Source: Heliocybe sulcata (lineage: Eukaryota; Basidiomycota; Agaricomycetes; Gloeophyllales; Gloeophyllaceae). Taken from it: DNA of 64,000 bases. Shown one piece after another: positions 48,601 through 60,077 of the stretch. The stretch is taken from assembly GCA_004369045.1 (NCBI GenBank), contig ML213505.1:534591-598590 (forward strand). Direction: 5' to 3'. The notes beneath the pieces are model-generated. The model searched no databases and was not told the origin of the DNA. It saw nothing but the letters and a program-made list of their open reading frames with translations. Both the position numbers and the translations under genes were made by a program. Each line of letters begins with the position of its first letter. Position 1 is the first letter of the stretch.

Positions 48601-51326
48601 TCAGTCACTCAGGATGGCCTGAACAACGTTGGCAACTCTCAACTGACGCAGGTCGGTGTATGTCTAATGAGACATCCAGCCATCAGATCCTGTGGTATCC
48701 TTCCCATGTACCAAGAAACTCACCTGCCCAGTCCCGACGAAAATAATGGGCTGGCCTGTCACATAGGTCATGGAGAGCGCCGCCCCAACCTACGGCAGCA
48801 TCTCAATCAGCGCAAGTCCATATTATGGCCTTCCGTTCACTCACCTTATCATCCACGGTATCCCACTTGGTCACCAGCATCCCATCAATTCCGCGGCCCT
48901 TGCCAGCACCGCCAGTGGCGGCTGAGAAATCCCTCAGCGCCCTGTCAAATTTCGTGAGCTGATCAACAGCCTCGTTGCCCACGAGCGCCTCGCCAACAAA
49001 GACGATCTTGTCCGGATTGTTCACGGCGACCAACTATCACACCGGAAGTTAGTTCACCCATCACTGTGAACTTGGAGGACGGTACCTTAGCCAGAGCACG
49101 CATGAGAGGCTACAAGAATATCAGTCTTTAGCTGTCCGGGTGCCAGCTGCACGAAATCAAAGACGTACTTCATTATCCTGCATACGTCCCGCGGTGTCAA
49201 TCAAGACAACATCAAAATCATGATCCTTGGCTGCGAAGACACAAATAGTCAGTGCCAACAATCATGCTTATCCAACAATAAGATGAGCGCACCATATGTT
49301 ATCGCTTCCCTCGCGATGGCGGCAGCATCTTTCCCATACCCCCGCTCGAACAACTCGACACGGCCCTTACTGTCCGCAGCACCATCGACGCCCAGCATAC
49401 TCAGGTTCCGGACATGGACACGCAGTTGCTCGACAGCACCACTCCTATGTACGGTCATAACCTCAGCTCAGCGGGTGTCGGAGAACATAATGCAAGGTCG
49501 CACGTACCGGAACGTGTCACAGGCAGCAATTAGGACACGCAGTCCGTTCTGAATCAACCAGAACGCAACCTTGCTCAAATTGGTACTCTTCCCAACACCG
49601 TTGACCCCCACGAACGTCATACTGTAGGGCAGACGTTGCTGTGTGGACGGCAGCGGGGAGTTGAGCTTCGTCCGGATGGACAGCAGCAAGTCGGTCGATG
49701 TCTTCGGAGTCAAAATACGAGTTATTGAGTTGGAAAGCGCAACGCGAACGGCAGCACTGATGGCTGGATAAAGGCTTAGAGACTGCACCTCACAGTTGAC
49801 GACGAAGACCTTACTTTGCAGTCCACCGATTCTCTTCCCAACTAACCCCTCTCCAACGCCTTCACATACCTTGTCGGCAATGTCTTTTGCAACATTCTTC
49901 TTCATTAGATGCTGTTTCATTGCCTCAAGGACGGGCTTCAGGTCTTCCTCCGTAAGCACCTTGGAGCCCGTGAAACGAGCAAAAAGCGAGCCTAAAGCTC
50001 CCAATGAGGAAGTCGAGGATTGAGCCTTGGGAGCGCTCGCCACGCCGTTCGCTTTCAAGGCCTGGGAGATCACAGCGTCGGTGAAGTCACTGGTTCCTTT
50101 ACCAAACTCCCAGTCCTTGATTTCGTAGAGGCCATCCTCAGTCCGCGTTCCAAGGGACGCTTGGTCGACCAGGGCATCCAAGTCGAGATGTTCTGCACTA
50201 ACGAAGCCATCCGAAGGCTTGTCCATGCTGAAATCAAGGGCAGCCATGTCAGTCTCGTTGGGCGTGGACTCGCCCCATTTGCGTTGCTCTTTTGCTTTCG
50301 CTTTGCGCTTGGACTTGGACGGCGTATCAGAGCTGAGGGAACCTACATCAGGATTCGCCGAGTGGACATGAGAGGCATCGTCCTCACTCAGAATTCGGAA
50401 GACTTTCCCTTCCGCTTCCCGACTCTACACGGCCGAGACCGCGCCCGCCTCTTCGACCTCCTCGTCCACGCAGCCGATTCTTGAGTGCTTGTACATTGCG
50501 AGATATATGTTGCTCATCCATGGACTCGGAGACAGATTGGGATGGAACTAATAGATGCATAATGAAAAAGAGATATTCGTGACACGGAGAAACCCGTACC
50601 TGTACTCTGGTCGTCAGACGGAGGGCTCGACAGCTCTGCTGCGACAGGCCGACTGACAGCAGGTCTCATACGAGAGCGACGCTCCTACAGCAGTGTGTTT
50701 ATGAGTGTTCAAACTGCAAGTCCAAGCTTTCCATCTGACACACCTGTGCAGCCTTTTCCTCGAAAGTCCTCAGCAACTTGTCGAACATATTATCCCACCC
50801 CTCAAAGGCTTTGGAGAAGTCCCAAGTAGTCGGAGTAGCAGCCTTCGGTCCCGCAGATCCAGACAGCTTTCCAGTGTTCATAGCATGTAATGACGCAACA
50901 AACGTCGCCAGGAAGGGTTCAAATAACTTGACGAAAAGCGTTCGGATCGCGGTGAGAAGGTCCTCCACGTATGTCAATTGCAATATGCGTTGATATGCAA
51001 CCTATGCATAGCTCGGACACCTGAGTTGAACGATGCAAGACCTGGCACTCACAACAAAGATCAACTCGAGGTCGTTGACGAAGGTCCATTTAACAGCATA
51101 CCCATCTTTCTCGTACTTCTCCGTAGTACGGCCCTCGATGAGTGCCTCTCTGATCAAGGAATTGACCGGTGACGCGGGAGTTGAGGCAATCTGCGATGCA
51201 GCAGGCGTGAAAGCGCGAGACCACAGAACCACGCCGCCTGCAAGGGTTTCCCTTGTCTCAGCATAGGATACTTCAGGCGTCACAGACGAACATACCTTTA
51301 TGAGATATCGAGCAGTGATCGAGCAT
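48601..51326 (-). CDS. SRP101: Signal recognition particle receptor alpha subunit (SR-alpha)
   Basis: ER-associated GTPase that receives SRP-ribosome complexes. Exon 1 (ATG 51326) reads MLDHCSISHKGG across an intron into VVLWSRAFTPA. The SRX domain continues through NSLIREALIEGRTTEKYEKD, VKWTFVNDLELIFVVAYQRI and LTYVEDLLTAIRTLFVKLFE. A basic linker and ADFSM-type segment (AALDFSMDKPSDGF) follow. The NG domain has MTFVGVNGVGKSTNLSKVAF (P loop), LIAACDTFR, SGAVEQLRVHVRNL, FDVVLIDTAGRMQDNEPLMR (DTAGR), KIVFVGEALVGNEAVDQLTK, GMLVTKWDTVDDKVGAALSM (TKxD), and PIIFVGTGQTYTDLRQLR. It ends VQAILSD (TGA at 48603-48601). All GTPase boxes are intact. Confidence 0.94.
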
Positions 51327-54300
51327 AGTAAGTTAACCTGACGGTCTCTCCGCGGACAATATATCAGAAAGGGTTGTGTATGACAACCAGAGTCCAGACG
51401 AGGGTAACAGGCGGTATATGGAGCAGAGCAAGAGTAGAGTGGCTGCGGTGCGACGCGCCACCTTAGCGCGCCACATTGTCACTCCTTTTCGGGCCAAAAA
51501 CGCGGAATTTCTACAACTTTAAAGCCGATGCTGCACTGCAGCTCTCCGTGCACATGCTCGCATTAATATTCACTGTCGAGTCTGGACTCTGGTCTCACAG
51601 ACCACAGAAAAAAAGAGTGGATTACAGCTATTTGTTGACTATAATGCGGCGAATCCGCCACCAGTAAGGGAAGGCTAAAGGTAAGGGAAGGCTAAAGATA
51701 GCAAGGGTGTATATCGCGGAGCCCACATAAATTTGCCCTGCATCGATACCAGTCTTTCCAGTTGGACTGTAGCCTTTCATGCATCATGTTTAACATGTTT
51801 GAATTTGTGTGATTTAGCGACCCAAGTGAGTAGCGGAACATGATCATAATCAACGAACACGGCATTTCTGTCCGTTCGAATTCCCGCCCCGTGTGATGGA
51901 GGCACAAATTAAGGCCAACAGGAGCTTTGTACCGCAGTGTAATTGAGTCAATTAAGCTCGGGCCCGATGGCCGCCGTCCGTTTTCTCCCGGTTGACGTTG
52001 TCTTTGGGAACTATCGGAGCAAAGCGCGACGGAGGACGATTGGTCGCTGTCGTTGAGTACTCTTCGCGCACAGTGGGTTGCACGTACCTGATCCATCGCA
52101 GGTCATCGTGCATTCATGGAGACGCACAGAGATTTCTCTGGAGATCAGCCAAGAAAAGCGGCTGCCACTGACAGTATATCATTCGGATGGATGGAGTACT
52201 GTGGCCAATGTTGGTAGCCTAGAATAGGTCGCATGCAACTCAGAGTTCACAGTAGCATCCGTTGCCTTGAAGCGGCCATCTCGAGGAGATAGTTAGCACT
52301 AAGCAGGGAAACAGAAGGAGAACAATATTTGGAGATTACCTAGACCATTATTATCGCTGGACAGTGGAGCGGCACGCCGTATCAAAGTACGCGAAAGCTT
52401 TCATGGAGGAGTTATACCTTGGATTCAGGTTCAATTCTATGTTATATTCCTCTAAAAGTGCCGAGCACCGTGCTCATACCTGAGTTGACGTACGCTTTCT
52501 GTGTAGTCCTCTGGACGCGAGTCCTGCAGATCTCCCGTATCAGTGTGTCCACAGTGCACTCCTCCCTTGTTAGCTCCCTCTCTCAGAGAGATGAAGAGTA
52601 GAAAAGGTGATCATAGTGTAAGTTGCGCGTGGTTAGTTTTGCACCGTTTGTAGTCTTGTGATCTGGGCAATTCGTGGAATTTCTGGCCGTTCATAGAAAT
52701 GTTCCGTCTGCTGCTACCTCCACTTCCAGGCAACGGATCCGCCCACAAAATGCCTCCCCATGGATGTGCGATGCCGGCTACAAAGAAGAGAGGGAGCCGG
52801 TTTGCCTGGTGATATCTTGTGTCTGGCTGCAATCACGCAGTTCCTGATTGTCCGTGATCGCCAGCTGCAAACGTATTGTGGAGCCTATGGGTGAGTCCTC
52901 CAGTGTATGAGACGAGACGCTATTCCTGCCCGAGATTCAGGAGAGCTGGATGAGTGTTTTTTAAGAAGATCAGCGGTCCGAGAGGCCCAAGACGTCGCGT
53001 AGTTGCTGGACCATCGGAGCTCGAAAGATGCATAAATTGTCAGAAATACACAGAAATATGTAGAAAATTCGGCAACTCCGCATGCTTCAGCCTACAAGGC
53101 GCCTAATAGAAAAGAGGACCTCCAAGCGTAAAGTCAGATAGATTTTGAGGTGCAATGGCCGTCCAGAGGGTCTGCAAAGAGCAGCGCGCCACGGCGCAAG
53201 CTGCCCGGCTGCCGTCTGCCGAGGAGTCGCGCACCAAGGTCCGACGTCCAGGGGGAAAAGCCGGAGTCGGGTGCGGACTCTTGCCACCGCATCGAGTGTC
53301 ACTCGAAGACGTCGCGCACTCGCAGTACGGATAGTCTTGCGTCGCTTGAGCTTGAACCTTCAGGATGTCTTGGTGTGGCCTCTAGATGATGGAGCGGTGC
53401 GTTAGGCATGCGACTATACACTTCGAGAATCCACGCGCTGTGCTTGTCAAGGGACCTTGCTTGAGGGCGACACGCTATTGTTCGTCGTCTTCAAAATTCT
53501 TGACAATCTCCCTATCTTTGAGGAGCGGTGTGCCGCCTTGTCTGCTGGCTGAACTTGACGACTGGAAATTTGTGGTGCATCTTGCCTTCACACTGGACCG
53601 CTCTCTTACTTATAATACATGGTGGAACGTCGAGACTTGATGACCGAATTCTTTGCTTGATGGCTTTGGGCGTTGTCTGGCCACTTGAGGATCGGTTCGA
53701 TGGATTGAACACTCTGGACAATCGTCTGTGCGCTTAGAAGACGGTCTTACGGGTTACAACGGAGGTGAGTTCTGGTTTTCGATGCCTTTTTGCGCTTGTC
53801 GTCCGTTGGCGCTTGTATTGTTGCAATATTCACATTGACTTTGGGCTTCTGGTTTTCGGATTGCTCGAGGAACTTGAGGTTGCTTTCAGGCTTGTTCTCT
53901 TGATCACACTTCCATGTTCGATGCAGGCTTCGGGCGAGGCTATTTCAGAATCCATGCTATTGGGGTGGTGAGGTGCAAGAGAAAAGACTCGCCTTGCGCC
54001 GGATCATTCAGTCCCAGTGACATGTCACACATCACGTGCCTGTGACTCATGCTGCGGTACCGCCCGAGCGCTTAGCGCGCCACTCCGTGTCTTCCTGCAA
54101 TAAAGTGTCGTGAATTCGGCGGAGAGCTGATCCAGAGTGATATACAGGTATAACCACGCACTTGAACGAGTCATGGCCAGAAGAGGCCGTATAGACAGCC
54201 GCCTTCGCGTCTTCCCTGCGTCCGCCATGCTCCGGGCTGCGAGTAGGAGAGAGACGGAACCAAATGTGCGGTCCAGGGAACGTCGTAGCCCGATAGCTCT

Positions 54301-54997
54301 TCATTTCCGTCGTCGTATGTGCTATGGTTTCCGTGGTCTTCCATCGCCCTGAGCCCTGCAGGCCTGAAGCCTTGAAATCGTCGTCAGGCGGCGCTACAAT
54401 GGAGTTAGGCCCGCCGGCGGCCTTCGAGATTCAATATTCGATACTGATCCCGACCGTCGATCATTCCGACGCTTCCAGACGTTGGTCCCTGTATTGCTCC
54501 ATCTTCCACTCGAGCCTCTGAACAGAAGGTCGAGCGGAGTGGCGTCCAGCCCTGGCATTCGGTATGGAGAAGGATAGCTCAAGCCCAGAGTTCCAGAGAG
54601 GCAAAGTGCGAGACTCGCTTCTGGCGCGTCGACAGATTTCAGGGTGTGCCGTAATATTACGGGTTTCTCAAGCTCGGCCGCGAGATAGCGGCGGCCCAGC
54701 TGACTGGAATGACGGGGATGTGCCGCACTTTCAAGGGTCGGGAAGTCTTCGACTCGTCTTTGGCGATTACCGTGGCTCCGAAACGGGCAGGGCTGTCTGC
54801 AAAGAGGCTAAGAGTTCGGGTCTGATCAAAACTTTGTTATGTCCGCCACCATTTATTCGCCGTGTATATTAGGGCGCGCTACTGGCCCTTGGTAAATATC
54901 CGTCTCCCTCCTGTCCTCTTCCCATGAACTAGTCGCTCTCCCTGTGCCTATCTTAGTCTCCTCGTGCTCATCCTGCTGGGGCTTGTTATCTAGCAAT
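51327..54997. other. Gene-poor interval of 3.7 kb
   Basis: No gene is identified. Short open frames of 60-134 codons occur on both strands (for example 52096-51692 minus, 53150-53389 plus, 53528-53737 plus, 54304-54047 minus). None shows a family motif and no exon chain could be built with confidence. A 17-bp unit, GTAAGGGAAGGCTAAAG, is duplicated in tandem at 51664-51697. No transposase, reverse transcriptase, long terminal repeat or long inverted repeat is evident. The interval may hold non-coding RNAs, lineage-specific genes or old decayed sequence. Confidence 0.4.
51664..51697 (+). repeat. Two tandem copies of a 17-bp unit
   Basis: The unit GTAAGGGAAGGCTAAAG occurs twice in exact head-to-tail copies within the gene-poor interval. 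Its role is unknown; it may be a replication-slippage product. Confidence 0.8.
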
Positions 54998-55665
54998 ATG
55001 GCGCCCCGGCTTGAGCCTACGTATCCGTCGTTCTCGCTTGTCCTAAGCGAGGCCATGGAACCTTTTCAACTGCCTCCTTATGATTCGCCTTATGACCAAG
55101 GGTCTCATCCTTGTTCCGCTCATTCACCCACCCAACTTGAAGATCGTCTGATGGTGCGTGGTAGTAATGCACGCCTAAACGTGATATGGATGCTTACTCG
55201 TCTACAGAGTACCGTAGACTATCGCTTTAACGATCCATACTTCGTGCCGACTATGTCCTGGGTGCGTGGTTTGCGTTCTCTGACAGTTGGTACTAGAATT
55301 CTCTGCAGCAGGACTTTTGGGACGAAGACCCCAACGCATCGAACTTGCAGGCAGCTCTGGAGACCGGCAAAAGGCACGGCGCACGGCCAAGACGTCGCAG
55401 GCTTTCGGACCTAGTCATAGTGAGTATGACTGCTATGGTTTCCTTCGTCGACAGAACATTGACTATCGGACGCCTGGCAGGATCTCGCTCTGAGAATCAG
55501 ACAGACGTGTTCCGTTCGGTCTCTCCGGCGTCAGCGGATGGAGCCGCTCGTGAGAGTGTCTTACCTGGATCTCGCGGCCTGAGGTTAAGACATTGTGTAG
55601 AGCCGGTGTCCAGACGTGCCAAAAAGCGTGATGTGTACGCTCCTTATACCACTGATAATGTATGA
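54998..55665 (+). CDS. Small hypothetical protein (three-exon model)
   Basis: Not recognised. Exons 54998-55153, 55208-55261 and 55309-55665 join in one frame across introns of 54 and 47 nt with GTGCGT donors, giving 188 residues. The protein starts MAPRLEPTYPSFSLVLSEAM and has a Tyr/Pro-rich part (PFQLPPYDSPYDQGSHP). After the second exon (STVDYRFNDPYFVPTMSW) comes DFWDEDPNASNLQAALETGK, then a strongly basic RHGARPRRRRLSD and a Ser/Arg-rich C-terminus. A CAGCAG tandem acceptor at 55305-55311 could add or drop one residue. In-frame consensus splicing supports it as a gene; no homolog is known to me. Confidence 0.45.
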
Positions 55666-55986
55666 TGTAACGGCTTGCTTTGCTTTATGTTTGAAATTCT
55701 TGTGATTTCTTGATCCTACAACGACTCGATAGCTCTATAGATTAATGTTACGATATAATCCGTATAGATTACAGAAAATATATATGCGATGTCCAGCTTG
55801 TAATGCCACAATATCGAAGCCTGGCCGACCGAAACCAATGGAAGGTAATGAGAGCGGAGTGAGAGTACATGAAGCGACGGCTAGGTAGATTCCTGCGTGC
55901 ATACAGGGTAAGAGTCTGAAATACTAGTAACATTGTGAAGAAGCTATACTTACAGCAATGATATATTCCTCTTACTGTGGACGATT
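55666..55986. other. Convergent spacer before the BRI3-like gene
   Basis: AT-rich sequence with ATATAT runs, consistent with facing 3' ends. Nothing else is recognised. Confidence 0.45.
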
Positions 55987-56551
55987 TCACTCCAGGCGCA
56001 CACCGCATCGAGTGCACTTGACTTCTTTGTCGGCACTGTGGCAGATGTCAGAGAGGGTAGAAGAAATGTGCACTTGTATGAATAACTCACGCGAGACATA
56101 AGAGCCCTATTGGAAAGCAGATGACAGCGGTGATTATACCGCCAGCTCCGTAAGACGTTGTGGCATCGTGGTCACCCCGCGCACAACGTGCTAATACTAA
56201 CAACAATGCAGCTGCTCTTAGCGTGAATGTGTAATGGGGATAATAAGGATTGTGCTCACACCGCTGCTGATATTGAGACCCGATAGCGGCCTCTTGCATT
56301 TCGGGCGACAGCTGTGGGCTAGCTATCGAATGCGCCGTGGGGCTCGGCACCGAGGCAAGAGAGATGTCGCGGCCATGCTGGATGACGCCTTGCCTGGGTC
56401 TCGGATGACGCCCTGCCTGGGTCTCGGGAATATGGCCAGCATACGATGGCGATGGCTGGGAAGGGGGACCATTGGTTGAGGTTGGTATGTACGGCGGAGG
56501 CGGTGCAAGCTCTCCGGCGCCTGCTTCAGCGGATTTCGAGTCGATGATCAT
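55987..56551 (-). CDS. BRI3-like (brain protein I3 type) small membrane protein
   Basis: Small endomembrane-type protein with a Pro-rich N-terminus and one hydrophobic segment between cysteines. It starts MIIDSKSAEAGAGELAPPPP and YIPTSTNGPPSQPSPSYAGH. The C-terminal core reads RCARGDHDATTSYGAGGIIT, AVICFPIGLLCLADKEVKC and TRCGVRLE, with the last part in a second exon (TGA at 55989-55987). The C..GDH...GIITAV..FPIGLLCL....CxxCG arrangement resembles fungal BRI3/DUF2367-like proteins. A 69-nt segment just before RCARG has a GTGAGC donor and TTAG acceptor but is open in frame, so it may be an intron or an optional coding piece. The function of this family in fungi is not established. Confidence 0.65.
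56380..56425 (-). repeat. 23-bp tandem duplication in the BRI3-like coding region
   Basis: The unit GGATGACGCCTTGCCTGGGTCTC at 56380-56402 is repeated with one change at 56403-56425. The period is not a multiple of three, so the two copies are read in different frames (ETQAGRHP then RPRQGVIQ). Confidence 0.85.
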
Positions 56552-56846
56552 CCTGTAAGTGGTAGCAAGGACAGCTGGGAGCGTTGCAAGTCTTCAGTCC
56601 ACCCGGTTCGTAAGACAAGAGATCTCCAGTAACTGCCGTTCTGACAAGCTATGCATGGCGGTGCAGGTCCCAGGAAGCTGTGCTAGCGCAGTGGCATAAT
56701 TAGAACGCCGGCACGCGCCCAAGAAGCACGCGTCGGCGTCGCCTGGCCGTTTCGCGCGAGGTAACGCGCCCGTCACGCTCACACCGGGGCGCTCTCTTCG
56801 ACTGCAGAGACCTCGCAACTCACGTTTCTGACTTCCATACCTCGAC

Positions 56847-59502
56847 ATGAGCGACGACGAACAAGACTGCTACGAAGTTGGTAAGGCCGCATTAACCTAC
56901 CAGGTTTTCTGCTCCGGACTCACGAATACCGATAGGGACCGTTATCCAGGCCAAAGTGGTCAGAAAGACTAAAAGAAAGGTCGACTGGGTACGTTGTGAT
57001 ATTGTAGCTAATAGCCTGGACTAATGCATTCACACCGCAGGAATACTATGTTGCAGTATGTCTGAAGTCATATTCGTTGACGGGTTCGCCCTGTACTGAG
57101 AGAGTGCATTCCAGTGGAAGGGTTATGGACCTGAAGAGAATACGTGAGTTCCCTCGATGGATAGCACTCGAGTCCCGATATCAAGACGATTGATTTTGAC
57201 TGATTCTGGTCACTGTGGTCAGCTGGGAGCCACCGGAGTCATTCAATGGGGGCTCCGAACACTTTCTGGCACAATTCTGGGAGCGAGTGAATTTGGGAGG
57301 CCGCGATATCAATGATGCAAAATCCTTCAAAGAAGGAGAAACACTGTTCCCGGTTGGTCCCCCTCGTGAGTGATGCTTGCTGTGCCTACTGTTTTGCATC
57401 GTAACCCCTCGGATTAGGTGGCCGTAAAAAGGAGTCTCCTCGGAAGCCTGATTCGCCGACAAAAACGGATAAACAAACTTCTGCATCTCCACCGAAGAAA
57501 CGAGTTGTTTTGGATTCCGAAGATGATTTTGAGCCAGCTTCAGATGAGGAGCCAGAGATAACAGGCTCGAAACGAAAACGAGGTCGCGCTCCACCTCCCT
57601 TAGAAAGACGGCAAAGTACCAGGCCTAAACGGCCTCGTGTGTTAGTTGACGCCTCGCTTAGTGTGTCTCCTCGCCAAGTCTCCGCATCTCCTCGCGAGCG
57701 AGTGACACGACGATCTACCGGCGGTCTGACGAAGTCCACGACGCCTTATGTTGAGCTGCCTGTGACACCAAGGACACCAAGGAAGGCTTCGGTGTCGCCA
57801 GTAAAATCTACTCCACGTGCCAGACAGAGGCGACAGCGTTCCCCGTCCGAAGTTCCTCCGTCTGTCTCCGCGGACGAAGTCGAACTACCGTCTGCTACTC
57901 CACTCGAAGAGCATACCGGTAAGAACAATCTGGGCCTTCCATGTACGATTTTCCTGATCCGAGTATTGTGCTCTTACAGACATGGATGCGGATGGCATTA
58001 CGGACCCAGATGCTCCGAGTGATGGTAATGCTACGGTTGTAGAGGAACCGCCTGCCACGGCCAGCCCTATCGCAGAATCTTCAGCTCAAGCTTCGTTGTC
58101 GGAATCTCCCCTACCTGCACACAGAGAGCGCGCCGCAAACCCTCTAGTCAGATTCGCTGAAGATCCGACAGTCGGGCAGGATCTCAATGGTGGGATCTCG
58201 ACGAAGGCAAGGCTTTCGGGCAAGCTGACGTTGCGAGACCCACCTGCTACGACCAAGAAACCAGTGAATGGACGCTCTCGGGAAGTGGTCGGGGCTGTGA
58301 AGTCTTCAGCTAAGGGTGTCCCGGCCAGAAAAGGTTCTCTGCTCACGGCCGCCAAAGGAAAGCTGCAAACATTGAAAGGAAGATACTTCTCCCCTCCGGC
58401 CTCAGACAATGTCCCAGCTCCTCAAGATGAGCTCTCAGAACCAAGCATAGGTAGAGCCTCTGTTGGCCCCGATGACGTCCTCGACTTCAGCCTCGATGCT
58501 GAGGAGGGTAGCGGAGACACCCCCGCCCCCATCACTCCCCCAACTGGCGAAGAGCTCCTTGAGGCCGCGGGGTTGGTGATGGAGGAAGCGGTAGCGCTAC
58601 CAGACTATGAAGACGTTGATATGCCTGCCGAGCAGCCCGTCACTCTGCCCAATGGGTACGACACTCTCTAAACACGCCTGCGAGGATGCTGAATGTTCCC
58701 TCTTAGTGATACTGTCCTTGCCCAGTCGGCGCCTCGTCCCCCGCCAGCGAAGTCTTGGCTGAGTGCGACGTGGGGACAGACCACGATTTTCGGACCGCTG
58801 TGAGTCTACTCTTGTTCTAGTCTAGTCATGTGGCAAGGACCAATCCTAGGATCTTTAGTGGATTCAGTACCAACACATCCTTCACTGTAGCTACCAATGG
58901 CGCATCATCTGATGAGTACGTCTTCATCGTCGGCACTAACCCTGGGCAAGGCACTAATTCCTGTTATAGCAGCACTCCTGACCGACCGTTTCTCCTGTCG
59001 CTGAATCCTGAAGTCGCTATCCCTATTACCCTGAAAGATATCTATGTTGGATCTTCTCTAGAACAGCATTCGCTGGATGCAGTGATAGCGAAGTGTCAAT
59101 CTAAAGGACCTCCGGGGAAGTTATACAAGGATCCTCCCATCTCATCCGTCCTGAGCACCGGAGGCTCGTCTGCAAGAGTCGTCCTTGACAGCACTGCAAA
59201 TGATAAGCAGAAGGAGGCGTTCAGCAAGTTCTATGATCTGCTTGACGGTCAAACCTTGGTAAGCTATCAACTAGCATGATTATGAAGAGCCGTTGGGTTA
59301 ACTTCTTCCTAGTTCCTGGCAATGGCGGCGGACGCTATGCTGGCGTTCTTCTCGTCGGAAAGTAGAGCATTGGCCGAGAAGCTCGGTGTGCACGACTCTC
59401 TTGTGGGCCTTGGCAACACCATCCTTGCTTCACACGTGTCCATCCAGGACTACACGGCATTTGTCGAACTAGCGCTTGAGGCGGAAAACATAAAGCTCTA
59501 GG
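56847..59502 (+). CDS. Chromodomain protein with long disordered region
   Basis: Predicted nuclear methyl-histone reader. The chromodomain is spread over several tiny exons (56847-57260): CYEVGTVIQAKVVRKTKRKV, DWEYYVQWKGYGPEENTWEP and PESFNGGSEHFLAQFWERVN. The expected aromatic cage positions (Tyr of CYEV, Trp of QWKG, Tyr of GYG) are all present, as in HP1. A long Ser/Pro/Arg/Lys-rich region follows (KKRVVLDSEDDFEPASDEEP, basic TRPKRPR, multiple SP/TP sites). The C-terminal exons (about 58700-59502) encode a globular part: TWGQTTIFGPL, FLLSLNPEVAIPITLKDIYV, LDAVIAKCQSKGPPGKLYKD, KQKEAFSKFYDLLDGQTL and ESRALAEKLGVHDSLVGLGN. I do not see a chromoshadow domain, so it is not a plain HP1. The C-terminal part is not recognised. 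Confidence 0.82.
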
Positions 59503-60077
59503 CGGACGAGGCGAGCAGGATGCTGGATCTCTTGATTGAATGTATCCAGTCGGAGTACGTATATGTTCAGTATAATCATGTAAGATGCGGATGGTATGTA
59601 ACATGTAGATGCTGGCCGGGGAATGCCCTCGGAAGTAGCGTCTGCCCGCTTTCCAGAAACCATCCTGTCTGATTCTAGGTAGGCTCAGAACCTATCAGAG
59701 CTGATTTTGCCCAACAGCCCGTTGTTTATGTGACAAACGCCGACCGCCCTGGCCAGTCATGGGAGGTTACTTCACCGTATATCGCAGTATAGTGAGCGAG
59801 TGCTCGCTGGTGGTGTCACCATACCACAGAGGTTATACACGTCTGTATGAAGGATCTGTACCCGGACCACGTAGACCTTGGTAGTTCCGTTATATCTCGT
59901 CCATCTTAATTGCCCTCCGCCAGAACAGACGAGGTCGATAAGGATAGTGTCCGACGGATGGGAACCCAGGGAAATAAATAAGCAGCAATTAGCCCTCGCA
60001 AGATGCATCCCCGCGATTCCAAAAACTCAGAAATCGCACGACCCCCACCGTGTACTTATGCAAAGCAGCAGAGAAGC
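59503..60077. other. Convergent spacer, chromodomain gene / RAD54
   Basis: Facing 3' ends with short unsupported frames. No repeat or RNA gene is recognised. Confidence 0.45.

Noticed and set aside
53690-53720. tRNA B-box-like GGTTCGA
   Set aside because: The flanking bases do not complete a B box and no cloverleaf or A box could be drawn.
51327-54997. Transposable element or virus-like element in the gene-poor block
   Set aside because: No polymerase, integrase, transposase or capsid motif, no terminal repeats and no target-site duplications were recognised.
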